A stretch of DNA of 64,000 bases. It comes from an uncultured Granulosicoccaceae bacterium (GTDB lineage Bacteria > Pseudomonadota > Gammaproteobacteria > Granulosicoccales > Granulosicoccaceae). The stretch is taken from the NCBI GenBank assembly GCA_937998875.1, contig CALLBO010000009.1:124001-188000 (forward strand), read 5' to 3'. Position numbers and translations under genes: made by a program. Positions within the stretch are counted from its first letter, which is position 1. Every line of letters begins with the position of its first letter. Positions 26,420 to 35,401 of the stretch are shown here, in pieces. Under the pieces are notes generated by a model. The model was not told where the DNA came from. It searched no databases and saw only the letters and a program-made list of their open reading frames with translations.

Positions 26420-27556
26420 TTACCTATCGACTGGTTTTCTCATATTTTTTAGCCTCGTCAACCAACACAGCATAGGGCCTGAAAACAAACGAGCAATTCT
26501 GCCAATAATAATGCCGCCAATACCACCAGCTAAATCGACATAGATGTCCTTTACGCTAGTAGTTCTACCACTCACTAACATTTGCAAAGCTTCAGTCGAG
26601 AATGCCACTACCAAAATAAAAACGACCGTAAGAGCCATACCGATTTTAGTGGTAAACCATCCTAGAATGAGTCCGATAACGAAAAACATGAAAAAATGAC
26701 CCAACTTACTAATTGCAGCAGATCCGCTTAGTTCATCGCCATAAAATTTAGCAGCCGCAATATGCAGTACGCTTAGTACTGATTCAGGCGTTGTCTCGCC
26801 CAGCTTCTCATTCAAATCTCTTATTACATGCTCAGACGACAATACACCGAAAAGCAGAACCGTCGTACAGATAGACATGACAAACAACCAAACAATATTT
26901 AGCCTTGTAGTGAGATACTTTGCCGCATAAATACAGAAAATTAACCAGCACACTACAACGAAAATTCTGACGGTGTTGTACAATTTTTTTTCCGTAAGAA
27001 GTCCAATCACTGGATTCAAGACACTAATAGTACCGTCAGATCTATAGAGTCCAACAACGAAGGCTATGCGACTAACACTAGTTGGCACATATAATTCTCG
27101 CTCGTAAATGGCAGTCGCGGCAGGTGATGTTAATCGAAATATGGGTTTCACTCCAACGCGATCTCCATCACTGTCATACATAATCAATGATGCTTGTGCT
27201 CCAGCCCACCAAAGATCCGAAGGTTTTAGAGCTTTTGTGCTCGCTTCGATCGATACACTTACGTAGGTCGGAGTATCTAAAGCTAACCATTGTTTTACCG
27301 TTCGACTCGAACCCTGATCTGAGGTAATTGTTAAGACACTATTCTTAGCCGATATCGTTAAATCGTTGCTTTTACGCCAATGAATATCATCGAGTGAAAA
27401 CGACGGATCTTGCAGTACTTGGCTTTCTAATACATGAAAGCGATCAACGCCAGCAAGAGCTACAACAGTAAAAACTGCGAGAGACAACGCAATACCAAGG
27501 AGAATATAGTCGCCAGTTATAGAGTCACGTGAGATATTGAAGCCCCTAATTACCAA
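26420..27556 (-). CDS. VanZ-like membrane protein with an N-terminal beta-rich ectodomain
   Basis: The 378-residue protein has one N-terminal helix (about residues 15-35). An extracytoplasmic beta-rich region of about 150 residues follows (SVSIEASTKALKPSDLWWAG; RLTSPAATAIYERELYVP) that resembles a carbohydrate-binding-like sandwich. About five more helices come next. The last part shows the VanZ pattern: SKLGHFFMFFVIGLILGWF, STEALQMLVSGRTTSVKDIY and DLAGGIGGIIIG. VanZ-family proteins are linked to glycopeptide or lipoglycopeptide tolerance and often sit in exopolysaccharide loci, but their biochemical role is unclear. The assignment covers the C-terminal domain only. Confidence 0.75.
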   Translation of the reverse strand: MVIRGFNISRDSITGDYILLGIALSLAVFTVVALAGVDRFHVLESQVLQDPSFSLDDIHWRKSNDLTISAKNSVLTITSDQGSSRTVKQWLALDTPTYVSVSIEASTKALKPSDLWWAGAQASLIMYDSDGDRVGVKPIFRLTSPAATAIYERELYVPTSVSRIAFVVGLYRSDGTISVLNPVIGLLTEKKLYNTVRIFVVVCWLIFCIYAAKYLTTRLNIVWLFVMSICTTVLLFGVLSSEHVIRDLNEKLGETTPESVLSVLHIAAAKFYGDELSGSAAISKLGHFFMFFVIGLILGWFTTKIGMALTVVFILVVAFSTEALQMLVSGRTTSVKDIYVDLAGGIGGIIIGRIARLFSGPMLCWLTRLKNMRKPVDR

Positions 27557-28202
27557 ATTCCTACCACCAAGAGCAAATAGCTCTACTGGATTTCGAGAGC
27601 TCAGTCTATCGTCCCAGTGCGTGTGCCATTGCTTTCTCAGGATGGCATCAAATTCATATTGGACAACTGCTCTCTGTCAATCATCCCAATCTGACGCCAA
27701 GAACAGCGTATCAAAGGCGGACTAGTGTTGCCACACTCAGAACGATTCCGTGTATTTTTACAGCAAGGGCCAACTACCCAAGTTTGTTAAAAAAGTAAAA
27801 TATTGCTTTAAGACCCCCTCATACGTCAAGATTTTTACGCGCTTATTCAGGACATCCATTCTGGGGTGTTGGAGCAACATTTTGATTTAAGTGCCACACC
27901 TCCATTTGGTCCACCGTGCTACATTTTCATTACGACCGTAGTCCAAAACAGGCCATCTCTGGCAGCTACATAGCTTGCTTGCTGTTTTGTCTTTCCCGGT
28001 CGTAGTGCTTTGTCCATTGTCCAATAATTTACTTGCGTCCCCATTAGGCTAATGGCTATCTCAGCATTAGACACTAGTATCAGGATATTCCATTGAAACT
28101 TTCGTTGCTCCCATTTTGCCAAGGTCTATCGGTGCTGCAGTGGTGCATTGCACTTTCATAAAGTCCCGCAATACGCTTAATCTCGCAACCGGCACACCAA
28201 CA
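27557..28202. other. Long intergenic region with possible frameshifted coding remnants
   Basis: 646 bases without an intact gene. On the minus strand two open frames overlap out of phase (28067-28249 and 27919-28122); read together they could be one reading frame interrupted by a frameshift. I recognise no family. The rest is AT-rich and featureless to the eye. Confidence 0.35.
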
Positions 28203-29057
28203 TTAAAAATCAAGGTTTTGGGTGATTGCCACAGCATCCAGGTCAGCAAGCTGCTGCAGGCAGAGTTCTTTGATCGGTGTGCTAATCTGAATTGAGGATC
28301 CTTTCCCCACCGACGAATTGCTCACCTTGGCACTGATGGTAATACTCGGGGACTCTAAATTTAGAAACTGATAAATACCGTTGATACCTCGCTCCGGGTC
28401 CTTCACAAACCGCTCATAGCGAACGGCAATTACCCGATTGTCTGCCTGTAGGTTTTGATTAAAAAAGAGGTGGTTCCTTGATAGCCAGAATAATGCTGCA
28501 GCATCCGCCAGCGAATTTATTGAGTCTGGATGATACAGACGGCGTATCACATTTCTAGTGTTTTCTGTGCATCCTGCAGACCGCCAATCTGAAATGTTTT
28601 CTAGTATTGGGTGAATATCACTAACTCCGTTATCCTTTCCAAATCGCTTAAGATTTGAGGACACTACGTCAAGTGGATTTCGATACATCCAAACAGCGCG
28701 GGAATTCGGTACTGTGTCAAGCAATTCACCGATGCGGTGCGACTCGACCAAGGGTTTTGCAACTACCAAAGGCGCATTTCCACCGAGAAGCTTCCATTTT
28801 ACGTCTTCCAATGAATCCCACACGAGCCGCTGTGGATCGTGCGTGGAGAGCTTGCTTTGCTCGTCGAATGAGTGAGAGCGTAAGTCTCTATCTAACAACC
28901 GACTCAACATCGTAGTGCCAGAACGTTGGCAACCGACAATGAAAAGCACCTGTTGGCTCTCATTGTTTTTTAGCAGACTCTGGTACACTCTTTTATAAAA
29001 ACGCCAAACGTGCCTAGAGGCACTATCTTTAAATTGCCGAATCTTTTCATTCATCAT
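28203..29057 (-). CDS. Sulfotransferase family protein
   Basis: The 284-residue protein has the 5'-phosphosulfate-binding loop FIVGCQRSGTTMLSRLLD near residues 39-56 and a 3'-phosphate region WMYRNPLDVVSSNLKRFG, the two hallmarks of PAPS-dependent sulfotransferases. ALFWLSRNHLFF and VRYERFVKDPE also fit. It would move sulfate from PAPS to a hydroxyl or amino group, and its place between VanZ-like and flippase genes suggests a lipid-linked or polymeric sugar as acceptor. No PAPS synthesis genes are nearby. The acceptor is inferred only from context. Confidence 0.82.
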   Translation of the reverse strand: MMNEKIRQFKDSASRHVWRFYKRVYQSLLKNNESQQVLFIVGCQRSGTTMLSRLLDRDLRSHSFDEQSKLSTHDPQRLVWDSLEDVKWKLLGGNAPLVVAKPLVESHRIGELLDTVPNSRAVWMYRNPLDVVSSNLKRFGKDNGVSDIHPILENISDWRSAGCTENTRNVIRRLYHPDSINSLADAAALFWLSRNHLFFNQNLQADNRVIAVRYERFVKDPERGINGIYQFLNLESPSITISAKVSNSSVGKGSSIQISTPIKELCLQQLADLDAVAITQNLDF

Positions 29058-29178
29058 AGTCTTAATTTACGCGCCCGTTTCGCATTCATCAACAGTAGAT
29101 AAATATGCATTCTTATGGCTTGGCTGCCTCTGTTTTTAATTTCCACATAGTACAGCACTTTAGTGTCGGACTGCCTCT

Positions 29179-30534
29179 TTGAGAAAGTATCTGGTAAACG
29201 CTACATTTTGGGCATTCGCAGGACAAACGCTGGGGACTTTTTTTTCTTTCGCGAATATGGCGGTACTCTCCCGTCTCATTTCACCAGAACAGATGGGCAA
29301 CTACCTGCTTGTACTGAGTGTCGTGATGGTTTCCAGCCTTTTTGGGATGTTTGGACTTCCAGAAACAATGATGAGGAATACAGCAAACCTTATTGGCAAG
29401 AATGAACCAGCAAAAGCAAAGGCGACGATTCAGGCAACGATTACGCTGGTACTCATTTTTTCCACAACCACCGCTGTAGTTTTTTTTGTAAGTCCGTTGA
29501 TAGATTCTATCGAGAGCGCCTTTAAATTACACGTAATCGGTATCGGCGGTCTATTGATCGCTCTTTGGTTAGTACTGCATTGTGTTCATACGACCGAAAT
29601 ATACATTTTCCGCGGACTACAAGATATATTTCGCGCATCGATATTTGGTCAATCGATGCGTGGCGCACTGATGTTACTCACTCTCACAGTTCTGGGTGCT
29701 AATTCAGCGGTAAACTCCGCCGTCGATGCAATACTTGCTAACTGCATCGCTCTGGTAATTGCCATTGTGGTCACTGGTGTTTATGTACGCCGGAAAATAA
29801 AGGCTCTTCATCAGCGAGCAGATAGATGGCCAATGCGAAAGCTGTTGATGCAGGCAACTCCTTTTTTTGTAGATAGCGTTGTTTACCAGGCTTTCATACG
29901 CGTTGGTCTGTGGCTGCTAGGATACTACGTCACAAAATCCGAGGTTGCCCTTTATGGGGCAGCTGTTCAAATGGTTACCCTTATCATGTTTCCAATGCAA
30001 GCCGTGAACAGCCTTCTGCCTCCAATAATAGCTAACCAATATAGCAAAGACGGAGACAATAGGTCACTTCAGAAGTTAGTTCGGACGGTAACCACACTTG
30101 TGGCTATACCTTCAACAATATTAACCATGATATTCATTTTTTGGGGAGGAGAGATATTGGCATTAGTGTTTGGGGGGTTTTATTCACAGGGTCACACCAT
30201 CCTCGCTCTATTATCAATTGGCTACCTGTCAAATATTGTTTTGGGGCCTGTTGGTTTCTTACTTAAAATGTCATTCCATCAAACAGATCTTTTGAAAATA
30301 AATTTAGTATCGAGCCTTTTTACAATACTGATTGCCGCCTATATGGCCAAAAACCACACAGCTGAGGCAGTTGCAGCTACATTCGCTGCAAGTATGATCT
30401 TAAAGAACATATATACTTTGATGAAAGCGTATCAGAAAACCGGAATTACGCCGGCAATACTTGTGAGATCACACCAATACCGTGCATTATTAACTGAGGC
30501 AAGTGAATTGCTTGGTCAACTACGACAACGATAA
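29179..30534 (+). CDS. Wzx-type oligosaccharide flippase
   Basis: The 451-residue protein has about twelve membrane helices and starts LVNATFWAFAGQTLGTFFSF followed by AVLSRLISPEQMGNYLLVLS, the standard opening of MATE/MOP-superfamily polysaccharide flippases. The TTG at 29179 is used because the next methionine would remove the first helix; no clear ribosome site is present. It would turn the undecaprenyl-linked repeat unit to the periplasmic face. It converges with the beta-helix protein gene. Together with the Wzy-like gene at 36.7 kb it defines a Wzx/Wzy-dependent pathway. Confidence 0.88.
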   Translation: MRKYLVNATFWAFAGQTLGTFFSFANMAVLSRLISPEQMGNYLLVLSVVMVSSLFGMFGLPETMMRNTANLIGKNEPAKAKATIQATITLVLIFSTTTAVVFFVSPLIDSIESAFKLHVIGIGGLLIALWLVLHCVHTTEIYIFRGLQDIFRASIFGQSMRGALMLLTLTVLGANSAVNSAVDAILANCIALVIAIVVTGVYVRRKIKALHQRADRWPMRKLLMQATPFFVDSVVYQAFIRVGLWLLGYYVTKSEVALYGAAVQMVTLIMFPMQAVNSLLPPIIANQYSKDGDNRSLQKLVRTVTTLVAIPSTILTMIFIFWGGEILALVFGGFYSQGHTILALLSIGYLSNIVLGPVGFLLKMSFHQTDLLKINLVSSLFTILIAAYMAKNHTAEAVAATFAASMILKNIYTLMKAYQKTGITPAILVRSHQYRALLTEASELLGQLRQR

Positions 30535-30566
30535 CTTCCCAACGATGACTGCAATTCTCACATCTC

Positions 30567-31745
30567 CTAAAATGCTCCTGCGGTAGCCAACACGTAAGCT
30601 TTGACCTCGTCAGTGGGTAAAGGATTATAGGTGTATGGAATATAAAAAAGGCTTGGGTTGTCAGTATACAGCACATTTTCTGCACCTTGCACTCGTCCTC
30701 CTCCAAGATCGTCACCGTTGCTGTGTATGTACCCCTCCAGGCCTGCAGACTCGGCGTACGCACGGAGCGCGTCGGATCCAGTATCTTCGAAGACATTATG
30801 CTCAGAAATTATATGAGCTGGACCGGGGCTGGTGCGCGAGTTTCTGCTGTATTGTGACGCGCTAAGTCCAGCCATTTGACCGGCCCATTGGGCATCATGA
30901 ATGTAATTGTTCCACATATGTACATACGCAGCACCTTGGTTCCAAGGATTTCGTTGGCGTCCAGCAAGATCAGAGCTGTGGATTGAGACACGCTTATCGG
31001 GATCGTGCGGATAAAACATGTTCATTGTTTTATCGGTGTTGAAAGTCTTAACTTTGCTAAACGTAGCGTTTGTTGCACCGTAAACCATATCAAAGGCATC
31101 ATCCCAAAGCCCCGATACAGTCACTTTGTTAACCCAAATCCCGTCATTGCTGAACCGTATCCCGCCAACATTGTTACTAGAGCCATCAGGGTAGTAGTTG
31201 GCCTCCAGCGTGATATTGTTTATTATAAAGTTTGGGCCTCTTGAGTACATCATAACGCCACCGCCCTGAAACGACTCAGAGGGCTTAAAAATCGCACCTG
31301 GAGCATCAGAGCCGTCAATTGTAATGTTTGCTGCATCAATATCAATGGTATCCGATATATACAAGGTTTTGCCAGTTAACGATGGGTCTAACCGAACATA
31401 GCTATCAGACTGCGATACAGCTGCAACGAACTCTTCAATACTTCTGACAACTATCTCGTTGGCCCCACCTGTTGTCGCGGCCCCAAACCCGACCAAATCA
31501 GAGCTGGACAGCAACATTTGCTGCTTGCTGATGTTTGCATTGCCGGAATCAATATCGTTGCCGGCAGAAGCATTACCACTTTCCTCCAAAATAATTGTTG
31601 CTTCAACTTCATTCAACAGTTCGATTTGAGGTTGACTCGGCGGTGTAAGATTGGCTACTTGCGCAGAGACGTTTGCTTCAGCGAATAAAACGAGTGCCAA
31701 GGCAATTGCGCTAGTGACAAATTGAGAACTGTGTTTATTTTCCAT
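30567..31745 (-). CDS. Secreted pectate-lyase-like (PL1) beta-helix protein with altered active site
   Basis: The 392-residue protein has a signal peptide ending near VSAQ, a low-complexity linker to about residue 90, then a right-handed beta-helix: LYISDTIDIDAANITIDGS, DGIWVNKVTVSGLWDDAFDM, FNTDKTMNMFYP. The segment RNPWNQGAAYVHMWNNYI aligns with the PL1 active-site motif RxPxxRxG...HxxNN. The second arginine, the catalytic base of pectate lyases, appears to be glutamine. It may be a lyase that trims the exported polymer, an inactive binding protein, or an epimerase-like relative. It converges with the flippase gene, 32 bases apart. Confidence 0.75.
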   Translation of the reverse strand: MENKHSSQFVTSAIALALVLFAEANVSAQVANLTPPSQPQIELLNEVEATIILEESGNASAGNDIDSGNANISKQQMLLSSSDLVGFGAATTGGANEIVVRSIEEFVAAVSQSDSYVRLDPSLTGKTLYISDTIDIDAANITIDGSDAPGAIFKPSESFQGGGVMMYSRGPNFIINNITLEANYYPDGSSNNVGGIRFSNDGIWVNKVTVSGLWDDAFDMVYGATNATFSKVKTFNTDKTMNMFYPHDPDKRVSIHSSDLAGRQRNPWNQGAAYVHMWNNYIHDAQWAGQMAGLSASQYSRNSRTSPGPAHIISEHNVFEDTGSDALRAYAESAGLEGYIHSNGDDLGGGRVQGAENVLYTDNPSLFYIPYTYNPLPTDEVKAYVLATAGAF

Positions 31746-31866
31746 TATGGAGCCGCGGCAGGTTACGATTTAACTTCGAAGTGAGCGGCACAGATAGTTA
31801 TTGCTTTAGTCGACCATATTTGTACAGCAAGACAGACAATGAAAAGGGGTAATTTTGTGAACTCTG

Positions 31867-32952
31867 TCACGAATTGGTTATAGCCAACAATTTCTCTACA
31901 AGTCTGTCGGCCGTAAAATTGTGAGACATAGCGTAATTGTTGTGGGCCAATCGCGACAGTTGATCGCGATCAAGTGCTAATTGTTCTATTGCCGCCACAA
32001 GTTCGCTCACACTCATTGGTGAAACGAGAAGACCGTTGTAGTCATGTGTAACAATTTCTGGTATGGATCTAAAATTGGTAGAAATCACAGTTATTCCAGC
32101 CATCATAGCCTCTATGAGCACACCCGGATGTCCCTCAGATTCATAGAAGGTAGGGAGTACGAGCAGATCACGTTGCGATAGAGTTTCGATAACCTTCGTC
32201 CAGCTAAGAATGCCCGCGTATTTGGTGTTAGCAAGGTCCTGAACAGTACGTTCAAACTCGTTTTTTGCTGCTGTGTGTATGCTGCCATATATAACGAGTT
32301 CTGCATCGACTCCCTTTTTTGCAAGCTTCCTCATCGCTTCAAGCAATACAAAAATCCCTTTCTCTCGTTTTACAATTCCAACAAATACAATTTTTAACCC
32401 CGAGCTGTCAGACTTAGTGACATCCTCAACCAGTTGAATTGGTGTTTGCCTATAACCAGATACATAGTATACAGAAGAGTCTTTCAAGGACGCTTCAAAA
32501 TAGTTCTTTAATAATTTTGTCTGGACGATAACCCCAGAAAAATTGCGGAGCGTTGCCAGCGCCAGCCATTTCTTTAAGGGACTAAGACTTGAAATATACT
32601 GATCGAGGGAACCGCCGAATACTCGAAAAAAGCACTGTTTGCCATTTACTTTTGCTATGCTTAGAAGAATTGGGGCTAGAGAAATAACAAATCCGTTTGA
32701 CCCAAATATAATTGTATTGTCCGCCTTCTTTATATGCCTAGCGAAATTCACAACAATTAAAATTGACTGTTTCACATTTTTCAGTGAAATTTTAACTGCT
32801 CCGCTTTGTTTTAAATATTTTGGTGAAGAATCTACAATTAGTAGAGAGCGAACTGCCGGTGAATTTTTAGCTTGCTCACAAAAAATATCGAAACTAACAG
32901 GTGTTCCGGTCAAGGGCGGGGGAAGTGGTCCAACTGCTAACAACCTACTCAT
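31867..32952 (-). CDS. GT4 family glycosyltransferase
   Basis: The 361-residue protein opens with LLAVGPLPPPLTGTPVSFD, the GPLPPP start common in capsule glycosyltransferases. It has the GT4 C-terminal signature: IVFVGIVKREKGIFVLLEAM, then YESEGHPGVLIEAMMAG with the EX7E-type motif, and GLLVSPMSVSELVAAIEQL. It is a retaining, GT-B fold enzyme that would add one sugar to the lipid-linked repeat unit at the cytoplasmic face. Donor and acceptor cannot be read from the sequence. It is divergent from the AsnB-like gene. Confidence 0.87.
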   Translation of the reverse strand: MSRLLAVGPLPPPLTGTPVSFDIFCEQAKNSPAVRSLLIVDSSPKYLKQSGAVKISLKNVKQSILIVVNFARHIKKADNTIIFGSNGFVISLAPILLSIAKVNGKQCFFRVFGGSLDQYISSLSPLKKWLALATLRNFSGVIVQTKLLKNYFEASLKDSSVYYVSGYRQTPIQLVEDVTKSDSSGLKIVFVGIVKREKGIFVLLEAMRKLAKKGVDAELVIYGSIHTAAKNEFERTVQDLANTKYAGILSWTKVIETLSQRDLLVLPTFYESEGHPGVLIEAMMAGITVISTNFRSIPEIVTHDYNGLLVSPMSVSELVAAIEQLALDRDQLSRLAHNNYAMSHNFTADRLVEKLLAITNS

Positions 32953-33058
32953 TGGAAAATCTCACCAAGAAACTTGTGCTCGAGATGATAGTACACTGAT
33001 TTCTAGGTAAAATGTTTATGGATGTTTATGGATATAATTCACCAGCTTAGTAAGAACC

Positions 33059-33106
33059 GCTCACTGACGTCACAATCTGTGAACCAGAGCCTGGGTTTCA
33101 GTGAGC
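33059..33106 (+). other. Candidate three-way-junction RNA or operator upstream of the AsnB-like gene
   Basis: A perfect nine-base-pair stem (GCTCACTGA at 33059-33067 with TCAGTGAGC at 33098-33106) encloses two small hairpins: TCACA-ATC-TGTGA (33070-33082) and CCAG-AGC-CTGG (33084-33094). The 48-base element lies in the 284-base divergent region, about 130 bases before the AsnB-like start. TATAAT at 33033-33038 lies just upstream but no matching -35 is evident. It may be a leader RNA structure or a DNA operator. Confidence 0.3.
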
Positions 33107-33236
33107 AGTAAGTTAGGGAACATGCGGGAGCATCAAATATTATTGACTTAAACATGTCCAACTTGAACCTCAAAAAAATGGGTCTTTTTGTGATAATTTA
33201 ACACGCCATAGCAGCGTAATTTTATTCGGAAAGTAA

Positions 33237-35159
33237 ATGTGCGGTATTGCAGGCTTTGTTACAAACGATAATTGTTCGGACGACGAGCTAAAATTTCGCT
33301 CCCGCTGCATGGCAGATGCTATTTCGCATCGCGGACCAGACAGCGAAGGTTATTGGACTGACTGTACCATGGGCGTAGCGTTAGCCCACAGAAGGCTGTC
33401 AATATTAGATTTGTCCGAACGCGGTGCCCAGCCAATGATCTCTCAGTGTGGCAATTTAGTCATGGTTTACAATGGCGAGATTTATAACACACTTGACATT
33501 TTAGAGGAGCTCGGTGATTACAGCCCGCGTGGCACTTCAGATACAGAGCTGATTTTGGAAGCTTGTGCACGGTGGGGCATTGAATCCGCGGTGACCCGGC
33601 TTGTTGGCATGTTCGCTTTGGTGATATGGAATCGCAAAGAACAAACTTTAGTGATGGTGAGAGACAGGGTGGGGATCAAACCTCTCTACTGGACTATTAT
33701 TGAGGGTACATTAATTTTCGGCTCAGAACTAAAAGCCCTAACTCAGCACCCGAAATGTCCGACGTCTCTCAATCGCAACGCTATTGCAAGCTTTCTTAGG
33801 AAAGCATACATCAATGGCCCAGACTCAATTTATGAAGGCGTCAACAAGTTACTGCCAGGCCATATTTTAACGTTTCCAAAGAATGGTACACCATCCACAA
33901 AAAAATATTGGTCTTTAAAGAGTATTGCTTTACGAGCTCAGGATAACCTCTTTACTGGTTCAATCGACGAAGCAATTGGGCGACTTGAGAGCTTGCTTGT
34001 TGATGCTGTTTCCAAACGCATGATTGCTGACGTGCCTCTCGGTGCATTTCTATCTGGTGGAATTGACTCTTCTACGGTGACCGCCATTATGCAACGACAC
34101 AGCACCAAACCGATTAGGACATTCTCAATCGGTTTCGGTGAAAAAAAGTACAACGAGGCTATCTACGCGGCAGCAGTATCCAAGTACCTCGGCACACAGC
34201 ACACGGAGTTGTATGTAGACGCTAAGCAGGCATTAGAGGTGATTCCGAATCTGCATAGCATGTTCGATGAACCTTTTTCTGATACGTCCCAAATTCCCAC
34301 CTACATCGTATCCAAGATGACACGCCAACACGTAACAGTGGCGTTGTCTGGTGACGGAGGAGATGAACTATTTGCTGGCTACACACGCTACTTCGCCACA
34401 CACAAGTACCGAAATATACTCAATCAACCAAAAGGCTTGCGAATCCTGGAAGCAAGATTACTCGAGTCACTTACTCCGGAAATGGCAAGTCTGATTGCCA
34501 AATTTTTACCAAAGCAGTTGGGTTCGCTTCTGGATAGTCGAAATATTCGACGAATACCCCCATTCCTTAGGAGTGGCCGTATTTCGTCATTGTACAAACG
34601 TACCAGGAGTCGGGTAGAGAATCCCGAGAATTTGCTGGTTTCTGGTGTTGAGTTATCGGACCCAGTATGGGAGGAGGCGGACGCCATGAGATTTGGCGAT
34701 GACTTTGCACTGATGCAATACATTGACATGCTTGACTACCTTCCAGGCGATATACTGACAAAGTTGGATCGCACGAGCATGGCGGTCTCATTGGAGGCAA
34801 GGGTACCATTACTCGATCATCGTTTGATCGAGTTCGCGTCTACTCTACCTTTGAATATGAAGTATCGGAACGGTGAAGGTAAATGGCTACTCAAACAGGT
34901 ATTGGCCAAGTATCTTCCAAAGGAATTGATTGAAAGACCCAAGAAGGGGTTTAGTGTACCTATAGGGAGCTGGTTAAAAGATCCGCTCAAGGATTGGGCA
35001 GAGGATCTATTATCAGAGCAATCCCTACTTGAAACCGAGGTGTTTAAACCAGAAATCATAAGAAAGCGCTGGCAAGAGCACACAAGTGGGGAAGTAAATT
35101 GGGATCATCATCTATGGGATGTGCTTATTATGCAGGACTGGCTAAGGCACAATACGTAA
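33237..35159 (+). CDS. AsnB-like glutamine-dependent amidotransferase, possibly for uronic-acid amidation
   Basis: The 640-residue protein begins MCGIAGFV, so Cys2 is the processed nucleophile of a class II glutaminase. RRLSILDLSERGAQPM, VYNGEIYN and GTSDTELILEA follow. The C-terminal ATP-binding half has GAFLSGGIDSSTVTA and VALSGDGGDELFAGYTRY. It can make asparagine, but such genes inside O-antigen loci (for example WbpS of Pseudomonas) amidate sugar carboxylates. The WbpB/WbpD/WbpE-like enzymes here would provide a diamino-uronic acid with a free carboxylate. The sugar role is inferred from location. Length and motifs are complete. Confidence 0.9.
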   Translation: MCGIAGFVTNDNCSDDELKFRSRCMADAISHRGPDSEGYWTDCTMGVALAHRRLSILDLSERGAQPMISQCGNLVMVYNGEIYNTLDILEELGDYSPRGTSDTELILEACARWGIESAVTRLVGMFALVIWNRKEQTLVMVRDRVGIKPLYWTIIEGTLIFGSELKALTQHPKCPTSLNRNAIASFLRKAYINGPDSIYEGVNKLLPGHILTFPKNGTPSTKKYWSLKSIALRAQDNLFTGSIDEAIGRLESLLVDAVSKRMIADVPLGAFLSGGIDSSTVTAIMQRHSTKPIRTFSIGFGEKKYNEAIYAAAVSKYLGTQHTELYVDAKQALEVIPNLHSMFDEPFSDTSQIPTYIVSKMTRQHVTVALSGDGGDELFAGYTRYFATHKYRNILNQPKGLRILEARLLESLTPEMASLIAKFLPKQLGSLLDSRNIRRIPPFLRSGRISSLYKRTRSRVENPENLLVSGVELSDPVWEEADAMRFGDDFALMQYIDMLDYLPGDILTKLDRTSMAVSLEARVPLLDHRLIEFASTLPLNMKYRNGEGKWLLKQVLAKYLPKELIERPKKGFSVPIGSWLKDPLKDWAEDLLSEQSLLETEVFKPEIIRKRWQEHTSGEVNWDHHLWDVLIMQDWLRHNT

Positions 35160-35401
35160 AAGGAAATTCTCGCTCTGAGCATCCTGGCGTTACAGAATTG
35201 TATATGGTTGATGCTACTAACTAGCTTTTCGTAAAGCCCAATCTGCGGCACTTTATTCACTCTGCAATTGATAAACTTCGATAGCGCAGCCATGAGTTAC
35301 AGATTCAAGTATGAAATACACTTTTTGCGCTAGACTTAACTTAAATCACATGCACTAGTTAGGTGTCCACAACTGGCCGTTGGTAAGAATATTCCAAATT
35401 T

